Positions 27,401 to 42,400 of a DNA stretch of 64,000 nucleotides are shown in pieces (the stretch's first letter is position 1; the number at the start of each line of letters is the position of its first letter). A program made the translations under genes and the position numbers. The DNA is taken from assembly GCA_040954595.2 (NCBI GenBank), contig CM082598.2, positions 9,796,001-9,860,000 on the forward strand. The letters run 5' to 3'. The notes under the pieces are model-generated. The model did not search any database and was not told the DNA's origin. It was given only the letters and a program-made list of their open reading frames with translations. Source of the stretch: Balanoglossus misakiensis (Eukaryota > Hemichordata).

Positions 27401-30400
27401 AATAGTATTACTGAGAATGTGTAGGCTCGCTATCATATTATGTTAAAACCAAAGGCAGACACCAAATCAGGATGGCGTGTGACATCCACGAAATAACAGA
27501 TTTTTAAAATAAAAAACTGATACCTATAGCGATAAAATGTGTCAAATAAACCTGTCTCTTTCTCACAATGAACAAAAGTTAGGAAAAGGGGCATTTTGTC
27601 ACCTGACCTATGAAGAACCAACTGCTCTGTATGTAAATTGATTATTGGGGTCAGTGACGTCGCTAAATAATTCTAGAACATTGATTGGCTAGGAAGTTCG
27701 AAGGCAGTGGCTCTGCCCCTTGACAAAGTTGCAGATGACAAGATGGCTGCGCACTGCACGCCTTCGATTTGATTGACGTACAGAGCAGTCGGTTCTCGCA
27801 TCTGGGCTTGGTGTCCGCCCTTGATGTGTTTTTAGACACACGCAGTCAGTAACTGGAAGGGAAGCTTTGAAATACGGGTTGTGGGCTGCGGGTTGCGGGC
27901 CGCGGGTTGCCGATTGCGGGTTGTAAAATGTGGTTGTGTTTTGATAATGAAAGAATAATAATATTATATGTCAAAAGGAACGATCAAATGATTGCTTCCC
28001 AGAAGTTCAATTTGCGCCACAACTCCGGCACCAGACTTCGACCCTCACACTCACTACTGTGTGCGATGTCTCATTAGCATAATCCCAGTCACTTCCAGCG
28101 GGTACGTAGTACTAGTACTCCTTGAAAAATCGGCTGAAATACGTAAACAGTCCAGTGAGTTTTTCACGAAAGGAGTTTTTGGACCAGAAATAATCAGAGT
28201 TCAGGCTTGTATAGGTCGTTTTATTGAATTACTTTGCTTTCTGTTGCCATTCAAATGTTCCTAGCCCCTACACAAGTCGGGTCGTTGCAACTACACGATT
28301 AGAATGGCGTTGGCCCACAGCTAGAGCTGTTCGTGGGAGTAATCAGCCCCCCCCCCCCCCCCCAAATGGTACAGCTGCGTTAGGACAACCACAGAACAAC
28401 GTATGTATACAAATATGTGAAATATGATGTGTCGAAGTGTATTTATCTAGGTAAAAGGCTGTAAAACTGTACAAAATTTTGTTCCGATCCACGGTCAGTA
28501 CCACGGTTACTGTACTGCATGGGAACCATGTCGATCCGAACAATATCAGCATTATATCAGATCATTTCACACCCACAATGTGACACAGAGATGCATTCGA
28601 TCATTGCTGCGATTTTTTATTCTGGTTTTATTTTTATTCATTGCTAACCCGCAATCGGCAACCCGCATTTTAATGGTTCTGTCTTAAACTGAAATGGTGC
28701 GTATGGCAACTTTGAAATGTACTGTATGGCACAGAGGCCTGTGATGTTGCTTGTACCATATGCATATTTCCTTTTTTATCATATACTGTATAAATACAAT
28801 TTGGTGTCAAAGACATTTTGCAGCAATAAGCACACACAAAGCCACAATAAGCATACTTAATCTGAGTGGTGCCTGGCTTCTTGAGTCATCCTCATGCTCA
28901 TTTGTTCTCTGAAACACAGACAAAGAGAAAAACAGACTAGCAACGCTATTGTCAAAAGGTGTGAAGTACACCTCCTAATCCCCCTATGCGTGTCTCAGCT
29001 CGCCTTCAAGGTGCAGCTTGTCTCCGAAGATTTCCGAACGTATCCACTTCGGCAATGTCCGGAATTTTCCCGATTATGAAACAAAAGTGTTTTCGTGAAA
29101 GTTTGTGTTGTTGTTGTCAGTCAGCTGTAGACGGAAGGCGAGTGTACAGTGAAAATTTGAGGAAGTTTGAGTATCGGAGAGATGAGTTTGACCATTTTAA
29201 TAGTTTGTACGAAAAATTTATGAATATATAATAAGTATGTTCGCAAATTTCAAAAGGTTTGATCATCAATCTCAAATTTTTTGGAATGGATTCCGGTTCG
29301 CCGAATATTGTCCTTTGTAAATCTGCGAGGTTGTTAGCGTAAATAATACTTCTAACGTGTAAATATAGTCGTCGTGAAGTAGTGTTCAGTCGTATCCTGA
29401 GTGTAAAGCGGTGCCAAGCAAGGTCATGGTACGATCTGTCAAATTGGATGTCAAGGAAAAGGCGATGTGTTGTTACTGTGTTTAATGTCGGTGATAGTTT
29501 CCATTGGGTCGTTGTATAGCATTTGCACTTAACAGACTTGCAGTTTGACGTTTGGAGCATGAAAACTGTAAGAAATTACCGCCGGCTATTCTAAGACAAC
29601 TAGGGTTTCTTATGATATTATGTCATCGTTCGCATTGTTGGAAGCCATAGGTTGACACTGTAGGTTGCCGCGATAAAATGACGCTACCGCAAAGTATTCT
29701 GGGAAATCTCGCCACAATTGTCGCATAATATCGTACAATAATGACGCATACGCGAGACCAACCCTGGTCTCCGCGGAGTCTGACACATTTGAAGCTTATC
29801 TCAGCCGTTGTTTATCGAGGCGCACATAACATCAAAGGGACATGCCGCGTTGCTAGTCTGTTTTTTCTCTTTGTCTGTGTCTGAAACGAACAGCACTTCC
29901 ATTTGTCATGTTATAATTGAGGCGAGTCTGAAAACCCAGACCGAGACGAGACGAGACGAGACCAAAGATTCCCTATCTTACTGATAGAAAAGTTGCTCTT
30001 TTTTTCTGCATGGACAACAAGGTTTTATTTTTCTTGTGGCATACTGATGTTGTCTATGCGGAAAAAAGAATAACTTTTCTATCAGTAAGATAGGGAATCT
30101 TTTGGTCTCGTCTCGTCTTGCCTCGGTCTGGGTTTCAGACTCGCCTAAGTTATAATAGATTATTCGGCCATTGAAATCTAAATTCTCAATAATGGCATCA
30201 GATTTGTACACATTTTGTTAAGGGCCAATACGGTATACCAACCACCCAACCTAGCAAGTTGTGAGAGCTGCAACTGGATAAAAAATTAAAGTTTTAAATA
30301 ATCTCATATATGCTTTTAATTATGTCTATTAAATGATATTTCATGATAATGTATCATGCTCAAAACTTAGTTATGACAAAATGGCCAAAAATTAAAGAAA

Positions 30401-33400
30401 AACGAAAATTCCTGCAATTTTTAAAAAAGTGCAATATTGCAATGAAAAAGGAAAATATAATGTCTCAGCGGTGTTATTACTTCCATGAACTCAAGTCGAT
30501 GAGATCATGTTCAATTCAATTTCAATTCAATTCAATTTTATTTCACTTTCAATTTTTACATCGAATGGTGAACAATGTACTGATAATGTGAAAAAAGGAG
30601 GTAGGAAAAACAGTGCACTCGCACTAGTCAAGTCCACCCCCCCCCCCCCCCCCCAATGGTGAACAGTAGAACACTTGGTTAGTAATACAAAAAAAGTCAA
30701 ACTATACTTTTTCTTAAGAAGGATTTCATTTGTTTCTTAAATGAACATTTTGACCTCGTTGAGCACATATTTTCAGGAGGTTTATTCCAAACCTTTGCTC
30801 CAGTGTACTTTATGGACTGTTGGCCAGCATTACTGTTATATTTCGGAATAAAAAGATCGCCAATATCTTTTGATCTGGTATGATATTAAGAGTGTTGAAT
30901 AGGAACGAAATACTCTGAAAATCCTGGTGGAAGCTTGCTATTAAGAACATCATGAACAAACAAGGACAGTTGAAGATCACGTTGCTTGTATACATTCAAA
31001 ATATGTAACTCATTAAACAATGGTGAAGAGTGTGCAAGACGGTCTGATCCCGCCAATACACATACAATTCTTTTCTGTGTGAGATGTATTGGCCTCAAAA
31101 AAGATAAATAAGTATTTACCCAAGTTTCTATAGCATAGGAAATGTGTGGAAGGATAAAACAGTTGTACAAAAGTATAAGAATATGTCGTGGGACAACATC
31201 CCTTAAACACCGGTGCGGAAAGGCCGGGGCTTCGGATTAACGTGTGTTTGTATAGTTGTTTATTTGGGAGTGATTGGGAGTGGTCGTCGTCCCTAACGAC
31301 TGTATAACTAACGGTCGGAAGCGTTGGTAGTTTATCTGCGTAGTCTGATTGACCAGGTTGGCTGATCGCAATACTTCTCTGAAAGTCTTGGAACGTGGGC
31401 GACAGTTAATTTTTAGCAGTCGACTGTTCAGCGACGAAGTGCGATTAGCAGTGCGCAATCGACGTTCTTTACTGGCGGGTTGTCGGTAAAGTCATCCTAA
31501 GCGATTGCAATAAACTCAGCCTGGCCTGACAGCGGTTTGACGAGCTGTAAAATCCAGTGACAGAGTAAAACTTGAAGTATTATGGCAGATTTTAAATTTT
31601 CCACAGACTAATAAATAGGCTAGCAGAATCGTTGTCCACGGTCCTCCGTGCGAATTGTCGAATGATATTGTAATGTCAGCGCAATATGAGTCGGTGCGTG
31701 TTAGATTGCTCGATTGGTAGAACTTTTAGATCGGTTCAGCCAGTATTTTATTCAGAAAATTGATGACATTCGTATCACCTTGGACAATAGCAAAATATCC
31801 ACATAATTCAACGACTTAGAAGCGCACAGCGGTGCTACTCTGAATACTTTTCAGCCAGTTGATAGTCAACAAGTACTTCACATCATCACAAAGTCTCCAA
31901 CGAAATCCTGCTGCCTTGACCCGATTCCAACTTCACTACTTAAAGAGAGCCTGGATGTGCTGCTACCATTCATGACCAATACAATAAATCTTTCTCTACA
32001 ATCAGGTGACGTTCCACAATCCTTCAAGCATGCAGTTGTTACACCACTAATCAAAAAGACCACCCTGGATAATAACATACTTAAAAACTATCGACCAGTT
32101 TCTAACCTGCCATTTCTGTCAAAGGTCCTCGAGAAGATCGTTGCCGTTCAACTCAATACATATCTCACCACGAATTCACTAATGGAACCATTGCAGTCTG
32201 CATACAGGAAGTATCATAGCACCGAAACAGCTCTACTAAGAGTTCACAATGACATCTGCTTAGCCATCGATTCTGGAAAATGTGTTTTCCTTATTCTCTT
32301 GGATTTATCGGCTGCCTTCGACACCATCGACCACGATCTACTGTTAAGAAGGCTATCCAGTCTTGGCATTACTGATATGGCACTCAAGTGGTTTGCATCC
32401 TACCTCAAAAATCGAGACCAATCCATAATAATAGACAAGATCACCAGTCAACCATCACATGTTCGTTTTGGAGTGCCACAGGGTTCAGTTCTTGGCCCCA
32501 TTTTGTTCACAATCTATATTTCTCCGTTGGGAAATCTTATTCGTCAGCACAACCTACAATTCCATCAATATGCAGATGACAATCAGATTTACCTTGCCTT
32601 CTCTCACACCGATTCATCTTCCGCTATAGCATCCATTGAGGCCTGTATCCGTGATCTTAAGGACTGGATAACCCAAAACAAGCTTCAACTCAACGACTCC
32701 AAAACTGAGATTCTACTTATTCGTTCACAATTTCATCACTCTGCTGATACTATTGACAAGATTACCATTGGTTCAAGCTCTGTTCCCGTCGTTAAATCAG
32801 CTCGCAATATTGGTGTAATATTTGACAATACGCACATGTATAAAGATCACATCAAGAAAACTTGTCAATCAATATATTACCACTTTCGCCGTGTCGGACA
32901 AATCAGGAAATTTCTTAACAAAGCAACATGTCAAACAGTGATTCATGCTATTTTGGCAGCGAAACTCGACTATGGTAATGAATTACTGTATGGTCTACCA
33001 GAAAGCAGTCTGAACCTTCTACAACGCACACAAAATACAGCTGCAAGAATCATAACTCGGTCCAGGAAGTCTGCCCATATAACGCCAGTTCTTCAACTTC
33101 TTCATTGGTTACCAGTTCGCCACAGGATAGAGTATAAAATTAATCTGCTCACATACAAAGCCTTAAATAATCTCGCTCCGAACTATATCCGCGATCTAAT
33201 TCGGACTTTATTCTCCTGGTCGCAGGCTTCGTTCAGCAAATAAGAGCCTTTTATGCACTACAATGTACAAACGTTCTTCATACGGTGGCCGAGCATTCTC
33301 ACATGCTGCACCGATACTGTGGAACTCCACAAGACATTCGTCAAGCTCCAAGTTTGAGTATCTTTTAAGAAATGACTGAAGACGCATTATTTCGCAAGAG

Positions 33401-36400
33401 CATATGGTGTGGGCCAATGAGCACAAGCGCCTTTGAGTATGACACTTGTTATAGATACTGGCGCTATACAAATTTCTCTGATTGATTGATTGATTGGTAC
33501 CCATGCAATCACGATTGCACTCAAACACGTGACTGGTATTGATACTCGCTAGTCAGGTCAGCAATCATTCGCTGAAACTAAAATACCATTTTTCCAAACT
33601 GACGTAAATAAATTCTCCGTAACCGTTGCCCTTCTCATGTCCCCGACGGTGTGGTGCAAGTTTGTGCCTTGAAGTTCAACGAATGATCTCACGACCAGCA
33701 ACTGAGAGTCATTAGTCGAAGTCCTACTGGCATGGCGTGCGCTGTGGTCGCTACTCGGACACTCTCGCCATACGTAGGACTATCCACGAACATTCGAAAA
33801 GTTAGCTTTAGCGAGACTGTACAGGTTTATGTTTTTCATAGATATTACTAGTACACAGTGTTCGCGCTAGCGCTCGCCCATATATGGTCATCAGGTCACA
33901 TGACTTATTAAACATTCACAAGGGTACTGCACCAGCTCTCATAGGTGTGCACCATTGTGCCAAGTTTGAGATTTGTAGGTTCAGCCGTTTTCAAGATCTA
34001 GCTCACCAAAAAAACGACTGAAGAAGAAGAAGAAAAAAGCCAGTAATACCAATAGGGCACAAGATTATAGGGTTATTACATGAGGATGCATTTGTGTAGA
34101 CATTTCACTTCTATCTCAGTATGAAGATGACCCATGGACCTTTGACCCCCCATGAACATGACCCCCTAGGCAACTAATTTTTTCAACACAGGCGTTTAAA
34201 ATGCTTTTGAAAATGAGTATTTAGTAAACCCCGAGTTAGAAATCGAGATATATCTTTAAAAATAGCGTGGTGACACCCTATTTTTAATTTTGTATAAAAA
34301 TGAGCATGCAGTTTCACTTTTATGAAATTTCATGAATTGACATTAGTAGAAAGAAGCAAAGGATAAGCATGATGAAATCTTCATTTCCTCAACTTCCCAT
34401 CATATCCATATCAAATTATTTTTTCTTCTATGATTGACAGTCAAAAGTCTGAAAAGACGAGTCTCTATTCTCTAAGTATCTATTCTCTACATTGATTTTT
34501 TTCTTTAGTACCGAAGAGGTGTTTATTCCAGGGGGGGAGGGGGTCACTTAAATTTTGAAGTCCAAAAGGGGGGTCATCTGTTTTTTTTAAACGTTTAGGG
34601 GGGGGGGGGGGGGGTCACATGCTTTTGCCACCGAACTTTTGCTTTTGAGTCCACAAAATTGCAGTTTCGCGCCCACCCCCTTCATTCTCCGCCACATATC
34701 ATTTATTCGCTGGTTTGTCTAGTGTACCAGGGCAGACTTCTTCCCACCCCACCCCGATGCTTACTTTGAGTGGAGTGGCAAAATTAAAATTTGTCCTGCC
34801 TAACAGTGAGTAATTTGCTTTTGAGTTCATTAAAATGCTACTTTGAGCACTGTATTTTACAAAATTTTCTTAGGTGGGAGGGCACCCCCTCCCACACCTA
34901 CCCCCACCACTTTTCTTGTTTTACCAATTCTAGCAACTATTGTATTGACTTGTAATTTTATTTTGTTCATAGATTTCTTTATTGCAACGATATACTATTA
35001 TATACTTCAATTACTTTAAGAAATTTATAATTGAGGTGTGAGGAGCCTCGTTCCCTTTATTGAAAGTGATTAATGTGCGGGTTGCGGGCTGCGGGTTGAC
35101 AATGAATAAAAATAAAATCAGAATAAAAATCGCAGCGATGAACGAATGCATCTCTGTATCACGTTGTGGTTGTGAAATGATCTGATATAATGCTGATATG
35201 TTCGGATCGACATGGTTTCCATGCAGGGGCTGATTACTCCCACGGACAGCTAGCTGCGGGCAAACCCCATTCTATATCGTGTAGTTGCAACGACCCGACT
35301 TGTGTAGGGACATTTGAACGGCAACAGAAAGCAAAGTGAGCGTAATTCAATAAAACGACCTATACAAGCCTGAACTCTGATTATTTCTGGTCCCAAAACT
35401 CCTTTCGTGAAAAACTCACTGGACTCAGTGTTTACATATTTCAGCGAGTAACTACCGCTGGAAGTGACTGGGATTATGGCCGATTAATTTATGCTAATGA
35501 GGCCGCGCACACAGTAGTGAGTGTGAGGGTCAAAGTCCGCTGCCGGAGTTTTGGCGCAAATCGTGTAAATTGAACTTCTGGGAGGCAATCATTTGATCGT
35601 TTCTGTTGACATATAATATTATTATTCTTTCATTATCTAAACACAACCATATTTTACGACCCGCAATCGGCGACCCGCAACCCGCAGCCCGCAACCCGCA
35701 ATTTAACGCTTCCCCCCTTTATTGCATCACGGTCACTCCACACAGCTGATTTCTACATAATTTGGTAGCTTTGAGGTCACTCTTTCAGAAAATAACATAT
35801 TCGTCATGTATAAGTCGGGCGATTTTTTACAAAATCGAGGGAAGGTTGGCAGAATTTCCAATATGGCGTTTACTGTAATTTGAATCATGGGAAAAAAGGC
35901 GCCAGGACCAAGCTCCGCCCACCTTGGTGTGGGTGATACCATTTTCCGATTGGTGTCACTGCGTCACAGGCTAAGCGTATTTGCATATTTTTCATGGGTT
36001 ATAGCTCATGAAAACTGTCAATACATGACAAATTTTCGACTTTGCTGATGATTGTTTATCAACTGATGCAAAGAACAAACAATAGCTATGAAAATACGCC
36101 TAGTCTGTTGCCGAGTGACACCAAACGGAGAATGGTATCACCCACATCATGATGGGCGGAAGTTGGTCCTGGCACTTTTTTTCCCACGATTCAAATTACA
36201 GTAAACGCCATATTGGAAATTCTGCCAACTTTCCCTCGATTTTGTAAAAAATCGCGCGACTTATACATGACGACTATGTAATTTTCTGAAAAAGTGACCT
36301 CAAAGCTACCAAATTATGTTGAAATCAGCTACGCCGGATTTCCCTTTAAGGAGTACTTTTCATGCTCCGTTTCCATGGAAACGGATGTGGTGACCCCTAT

Positions 36401-39400
36401 TTTTTATGTCATATTTCAAGAGGTACAATATTATAGAATGTTTCTACATGTACCAAGTTTCATCAAATTGACATTACATTTAATTTTTGGTGATTTCGTA
36501 GCACTTAACCTTAATAATGTAATTTCTATTGTCTTATATCCATCAGACACACGAGTTCAAATCATTGATGTTGTCATTGGCACTATTCCATGCTGTTACA
36601 CTTGAAAGAAGAAAGTTTGGCCCCTTAGGATTTAATATTCCATATGAATTTACTACTGGTGATCTACGTATCTGTGTCAGTCAACTCAAGATGTTCCTGG
36701 TGGAATATTCGGATGTCCCATATAAGGTACAAGTTTATAATTGTTAACTATCAATTACATGATCAGGCGATGTGACCCACGGCTTTGTCATTTCCAAGTG
36801 ATGGGCAAGCAATATTTCGGCATCCAGTAAAAGTTTTTCGAGTATGTTTTTACTTTAGAACTGCCAGACATGTAACATATATCAGGTATGTTGCCTTATC
36901 AGCCTCATGGCGTTTCGTCTGCACCAAGTTGCTGAAGTTGCCCGTCATCTGGAAATTTGAATGCCAACGTAACTGCGTCTGAGCGCGTCTGACATCATTT
37001 AATATCGAAGAATTGTTTATGCTCTATATATAATTCTCACAAAGTACAATAACAGAATGTAAAAATGATTATGTATCAAATGAAGATGTTTATTTATTAT
37101 TTTAATATTTAATAGCATACAATCCAAATGTAAAGGTACATAATCATAAAGTGTGTGTGTATGTACGTGCATGCAAAAACCTGACTGTTGCAGTATTCGG
37201 ATGACAACAGTTTTATCAAATATGCACATTATTTTTTTTAATTTGAAAATTAGTTTTAAAAGGGGTATTTCAAAATCTCCTGGGCCACACAGCTTGGATA
37301 TTGTCACAGTTATAATTTAAGATTTGATTCTTTTCTGGTACTGAGAGGAATCATAGTCTCCAGTGGTTAGAGCATCAGACTCAGATGAAAGGATCATGGG
37401 TTTGAGCCCCATCATGGCTGTGGTGTTGTGTCCTTTGGCAAGGCACTTTACTTCTTGTTGCCTCTCCTCACCAAGGAGTAATGGGTACCTGGTAGGACAG
37501 TGATTGCAATGTGTCTGTTTAGGTCTGTGAGCTGTTGTTTGCTCCCCAGGGAGTTGAATGTAATATTTAGGTCTAATGACCTTGGTCCAATGACCATGGG
37601 AAAAAACTGTAGAACGCATTGTGATGTATCAATTGTAATGTACTATATAAGAAATATATATTATTATAATTATAACATTACTATCTTAGGTATTGAAGTA
37701 TACAGCTGGTCATATCAACTATGGTGGTCGTGTAACGGATGATTGGGACAGACGATGTATCATGAATATCCTCAATGATTTTTACAACCCAGTTGTACTG
37801 GAAGAAGAACATTTATATTCGGAATCTGGAATTTATAAACAGATTCCAACTGCCATGGATCACAATGTAAGTCCTGTTGAATGTACATCAAATCAAAAAT
37901 AGGAAATAGAGTAAATTAAGCTTTGCAAAGATGACATAATAGAACGTACTGGCAGTGTGATTTTAAAAGCACATGGTTTCAGTGGTAAGGGAGTTTTGTT
38001 TGATGTGTTAATTTGAGCCTTTCACATGAAGAATCATATTTTCTGCAGAATGTACTATTTATATGTAGTTATATTATTAATTAGCTTTAACCTGTATTCA
38101 ATGACTATAGTGTTAAACCTGGAAAAACCACACCTAATTTGACTTTCACAGGGTTACATGGCATACATTCGAAGCTTGCCAATCAACGACACTCCGGAAA
38201 TCTTTGGTCTTCATGAAAATGCCAACATTACATTTGCACAGAATGAGACATTCGGTTTATTGAATGGACTTGTTCAGTTACAACCCAAGACTGGTGGTAG
38301 TGGTGGTGGAGCTTCCAGTGAAGAGGTCAGAAACCTTTTGAAATTAATGTTTATAACTCTGCATAGCCAAACAAATATGGTTACTTTAACCACTTCTTTA
38401 CTGGTATAGTCCACAACCTATTGGTGGTAGGTCCTACTATACTCCTGAGAAGATCACACTACTACATTAAAGGGACAAAGTCTCTCTCTCGCTGCCCTTT
38501 CTCATTAATTATATTTGAAAAAAGACACCGTTTATATTATTCTACATGTGGATATGTAGTGAATTGATGTTCGACCACACAACTTCCATCCCATTTGTAG
38601 GATATGAGAGTAAAAATCTCGCCAAAATAAATTAACAGTAGAGGCTGATTATTCATTTTGGCCCATATTGCACTCTCGTGTCTACATGTGGGATGGAAGT
38701 GTGTGTGGTCTAACGTTCATTCACTATATATCCACATCATCATGTACATTGACATAAACAACGTCATGTATAAAACATAATGGAAAAAGGGTAGCGAGAG
38801 AGAGACTTTGTCCCTTTAATAATGGGAAAAAGTGTATAATAAATGGGATATACACAAAATATTGACATTTGCAGATCTTTGCTCTGTAAGCTAAAATGTT
38901 CATATAATCCAATGTTATGATACATTTTGAGGAACAACAAGGTTGTTGCCATGAAAACAAAGCAGGTGAGACCTGAAAAAAATTGTTAACAAATGATGCA
39001 AATGGCGTTCAGCAAAACATAAAAGCTTCAGTCCCTAAAACTACATTCATACATGTGTATGGCGCGTAATCGAGGCCAAAATTAACACCTCACTTTTTGA
39101 GTGAAACGCATTTGAATCGGACTCAACCTCATTTGATTTGACGGTCGACACTTTTGAATCGCCGAGGACCACATTTGTTTTGACTGAAACGCATTTGAAT
39201 CGGACTCAACCTTATTTGATTATGAGGTCGACACTTTTGAATCGCCGGACCACATTTGTTTTGAGCTGACACGCATTTGAATCGGACTCCCAAGCATTTG
39301 ATTATGAGGTCGACACTTTTGAATCGCCGGACCACATTTGTTTCGGACTCAACCTCATTTGAGTTGGGACAAACCATTTTTGACTTGGGGTACACTGCAT

Positions 39401-42400
39401 TTGATTTGAGTGACGATACTTTTGAGTTGAGACAAACCGTTTTTGAATTTGAGTCCACCGCGTTCCATTTGAGGCTCAACTTGTGAATGGGACACCATCT
39501 CATTTGATTTGACTCAGGTTTTTCTTCCAATTGATTGTACCAGAATGTGGCTCTCTGTAAAACAACCCTTCTTTGTAGTGATTAGCTTTGCCCAGACAAC
39601 ATGAAACGTCACAAAGCGTCATGCCCTACGTCACATGACGTCATTAATATATACAGGTGTTTTCTGTTACTGAACTGGGGGGTCTGGAAGGACTGACCCG
39701 GAACCATATATAGGTTGTGTGTTTCATATCAGTAATAGGTTCCCGCCCGTAGGCAACGCATGTAAGTTCCCAAAAAGTTATATTAGAAACAATGAGACAG
39801 GCCTACAAGAGAAAAAAAGTAATGTCTATTTCTACTTTTCAAAAGGAAAACATACCCAGTATGCATAGTGATCGGACACAGGGTATGACGCTTTGTGACG
39901 TTTCATTCCACTCTCAATCCTAGATCCAATGGGTTGAATTCAGTAACACAATGTTTTGTAACCATATTTGTATGCACAGGTTATAGAAGAAACTGCAAAG
40001 AGTATCCTTGAGAAAGTACCCACAGAAATTGATTTGAATATGGTGATCAAAAAGCATCCAGTCAGATATGAAGAGTCCATGAACACTGTACTGATACAGG
40101 AAGTCATCAGGTTAGTCCAGAGTTAAATACTAACACATGGTAGCAAGGGCAAACTTATACACATGTTGACTGGCAATGAGGACATCAGCATAATGTCTCA
40201 GCCAATCAAGAGTATGGAATACAGCGAGAGGTGTAATAAATAAACATCCAATCAGCGCTCACGTTTTATAGAGCTTTCTTTCCGCAAGGGTGTGTGATCA
40301 ATTTGTTCTCACACTCTCGATCCCATACTCTTAGCAGCCAGGAGTGTGAGAAAAGATTTCTCTCATGAGGATATTTTGTCTCACATGTAAGCCATTGGCA
40401 AGTACTGTGAGACAGATTATCCCAAAACACATAAGAAATGTTATCCCAGGCCCATGGTGTTTGAGATTCTGTTTCTTATATGTCCACAAAATGTAAATTT
40501 GCACTAGAAACCTCTAATTATTCACTGTGTGACTGCAATCTGGCATGACAGTCCAGTCCATGTCTCCTTATCATTCCATTGTATAGTATTTTGCACTGGT
40601 ATAATCAAAGAACGTTTATTATCCAATCAGTTCTTGTGACATACAGCAGTGTTGGACCACAGTGTCACACCTAATCAATCTCACACTCTGTGTGTGTTAT
40701 TTATATTATAATTTATAAATACCAGTATGTTGAAATTTGGCATTAAACATTTTAAATCATTTAGTTTGCATATAGTAAAGGGCCCGGAACATGTATATCA
40801 ATACACAATCATTTCCCGGGGTAATGACGTCAAATATTTCAAGAAAACATAAAATAATGCAAGAAAACATTCCAGTTTTGTGTCACCTTTTTAATCTCCG
40901 AGAATAAGCCTGCTCTGGAATGTAAAACAGATGCTGGTAGCAGGCTGTATAGACACAAAGGACATAGGTGTACTGTAAAATGGGTTATTTTTGCTACAGG
41001 AAATTTTAAAGAGGCAACTGTTACATTATCTCCGAAAAAACACATTTACGTGACTTTTTATTTTCGCGTTTTGTTGGCTCTCGCGTATTTTGTGAAAATT
41101 TATTGCTCACGAAAATAACCCGCTTTACAGTATTGTGAGAGAGTATGAAAACATAAATGCAACATGGAAAACACACGAACTACACATTTTTCTACAGAGG
41201 TTGTATGCTCATTAGGATGTGTTTTGTATGTATATTGCTGTCATTTGTTTTATGTGAGAAATAGGTTCCCTTGAATTGCCAGTTGCCTATTTATCCAGCA
41301 ATTTATCACCGTCTTATTCTATTGATGTAATTCTTCTCTAGATACAATCGTCTTCTCAAAGTCATCCATCGTTCACTGCAAGATTTGCTGAAAGCTCTCA
41401 AAGGTTTGGTTGTATTATCACAAGAACTTGAAACCATGTCTGGCAGTCTATATATCAACAAAGTCCCAGACATGTGGGCAAGTAAGGTAAAGATTTTTTT
41501 CCTGACCTGTCATCCCCTGTACCCAAAATACTATCACCCTCAAAAGGTGCACGCTCATTGTGGGTTTGTGTGGAAAAGGGATCATGACGCTTCTTGTAAA
41601 ACTAATTTTAACAAACCACCTACAGTGGTTCCGTTAACGCAAAATCCTGCATATTTTACGCCTTTCTGACCATAATTACGCAAAGACAATGATGGGCGCG
41701 TACACCAGGACGCGTTGACATTAGCCACTAGAGATAAGGAAATTGTATTGAGCAAGGCTTTCAAGCTAAAAATAACTGGACGCCCACGTAACTTTGCAAC
41801 ATTAAAGGGACAAAGTCTCTCTCTCGCTGCCATTTGTTCCATTAATTATATTTGATACAAGACACCGTTTGTTATTCTACATGTGGATATTAAGTGAATG
41901 AACGTTCAACAACACACAACTTCCATCCCTCTTATAGACAGGAGAGTGAAAAACTCGCCAAAATGAATAATCGTTCTTTACCATTTATTCATTTTGGGCG
42001 GGATTTTACTCTCATATCCTACAAACGAGATGGAAGTTGTGTGTGGTTGATCATTGATTCACTATATATCCACATGTACATTAACATAACCAGTGTCTTG
42101 TATCAAACATAATTAATGGAAAAGAGGCAGTTGGAGAGAGACTTTGTCCCTTTAACGCACAGAAATGTTGCAATTTTCACTCAGGCAACATTACAGATTA
42201 AACTTTGCAACACTGTACGGTGTTGTTCTGTTACAGGCTTTCAACTTCCTATGCAATTTTGATACATTTTACGCAAAGTAAATTCTGAATGCCTATTGAA
42301 GGACGCATAGAAAAAAAATCTAATGGAACCTCTGCACCTATTTCTAATCCCTCTAGAGTTGCCACTTTCTCTATTATTTTCATGATTTTATTTTCCAACT

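Noticed and set aside
29117-29560. 147-codon minus ORF inside a TIR element
   Set aside because: No recognisable transposase motif; kept only as part of the element.
37354-37420. Possible tRNA gene
   Set aside because: Only box A/B-like motifs remain and no cloverleaf can be formed; a second copy with the same 3' body shows it is a SINE.
39129-39530. 133-codon minus ORF with repeated NKCGP / FKSVD motifs
   Set aside because: Generated by the tandem array; no domain, no splice context.
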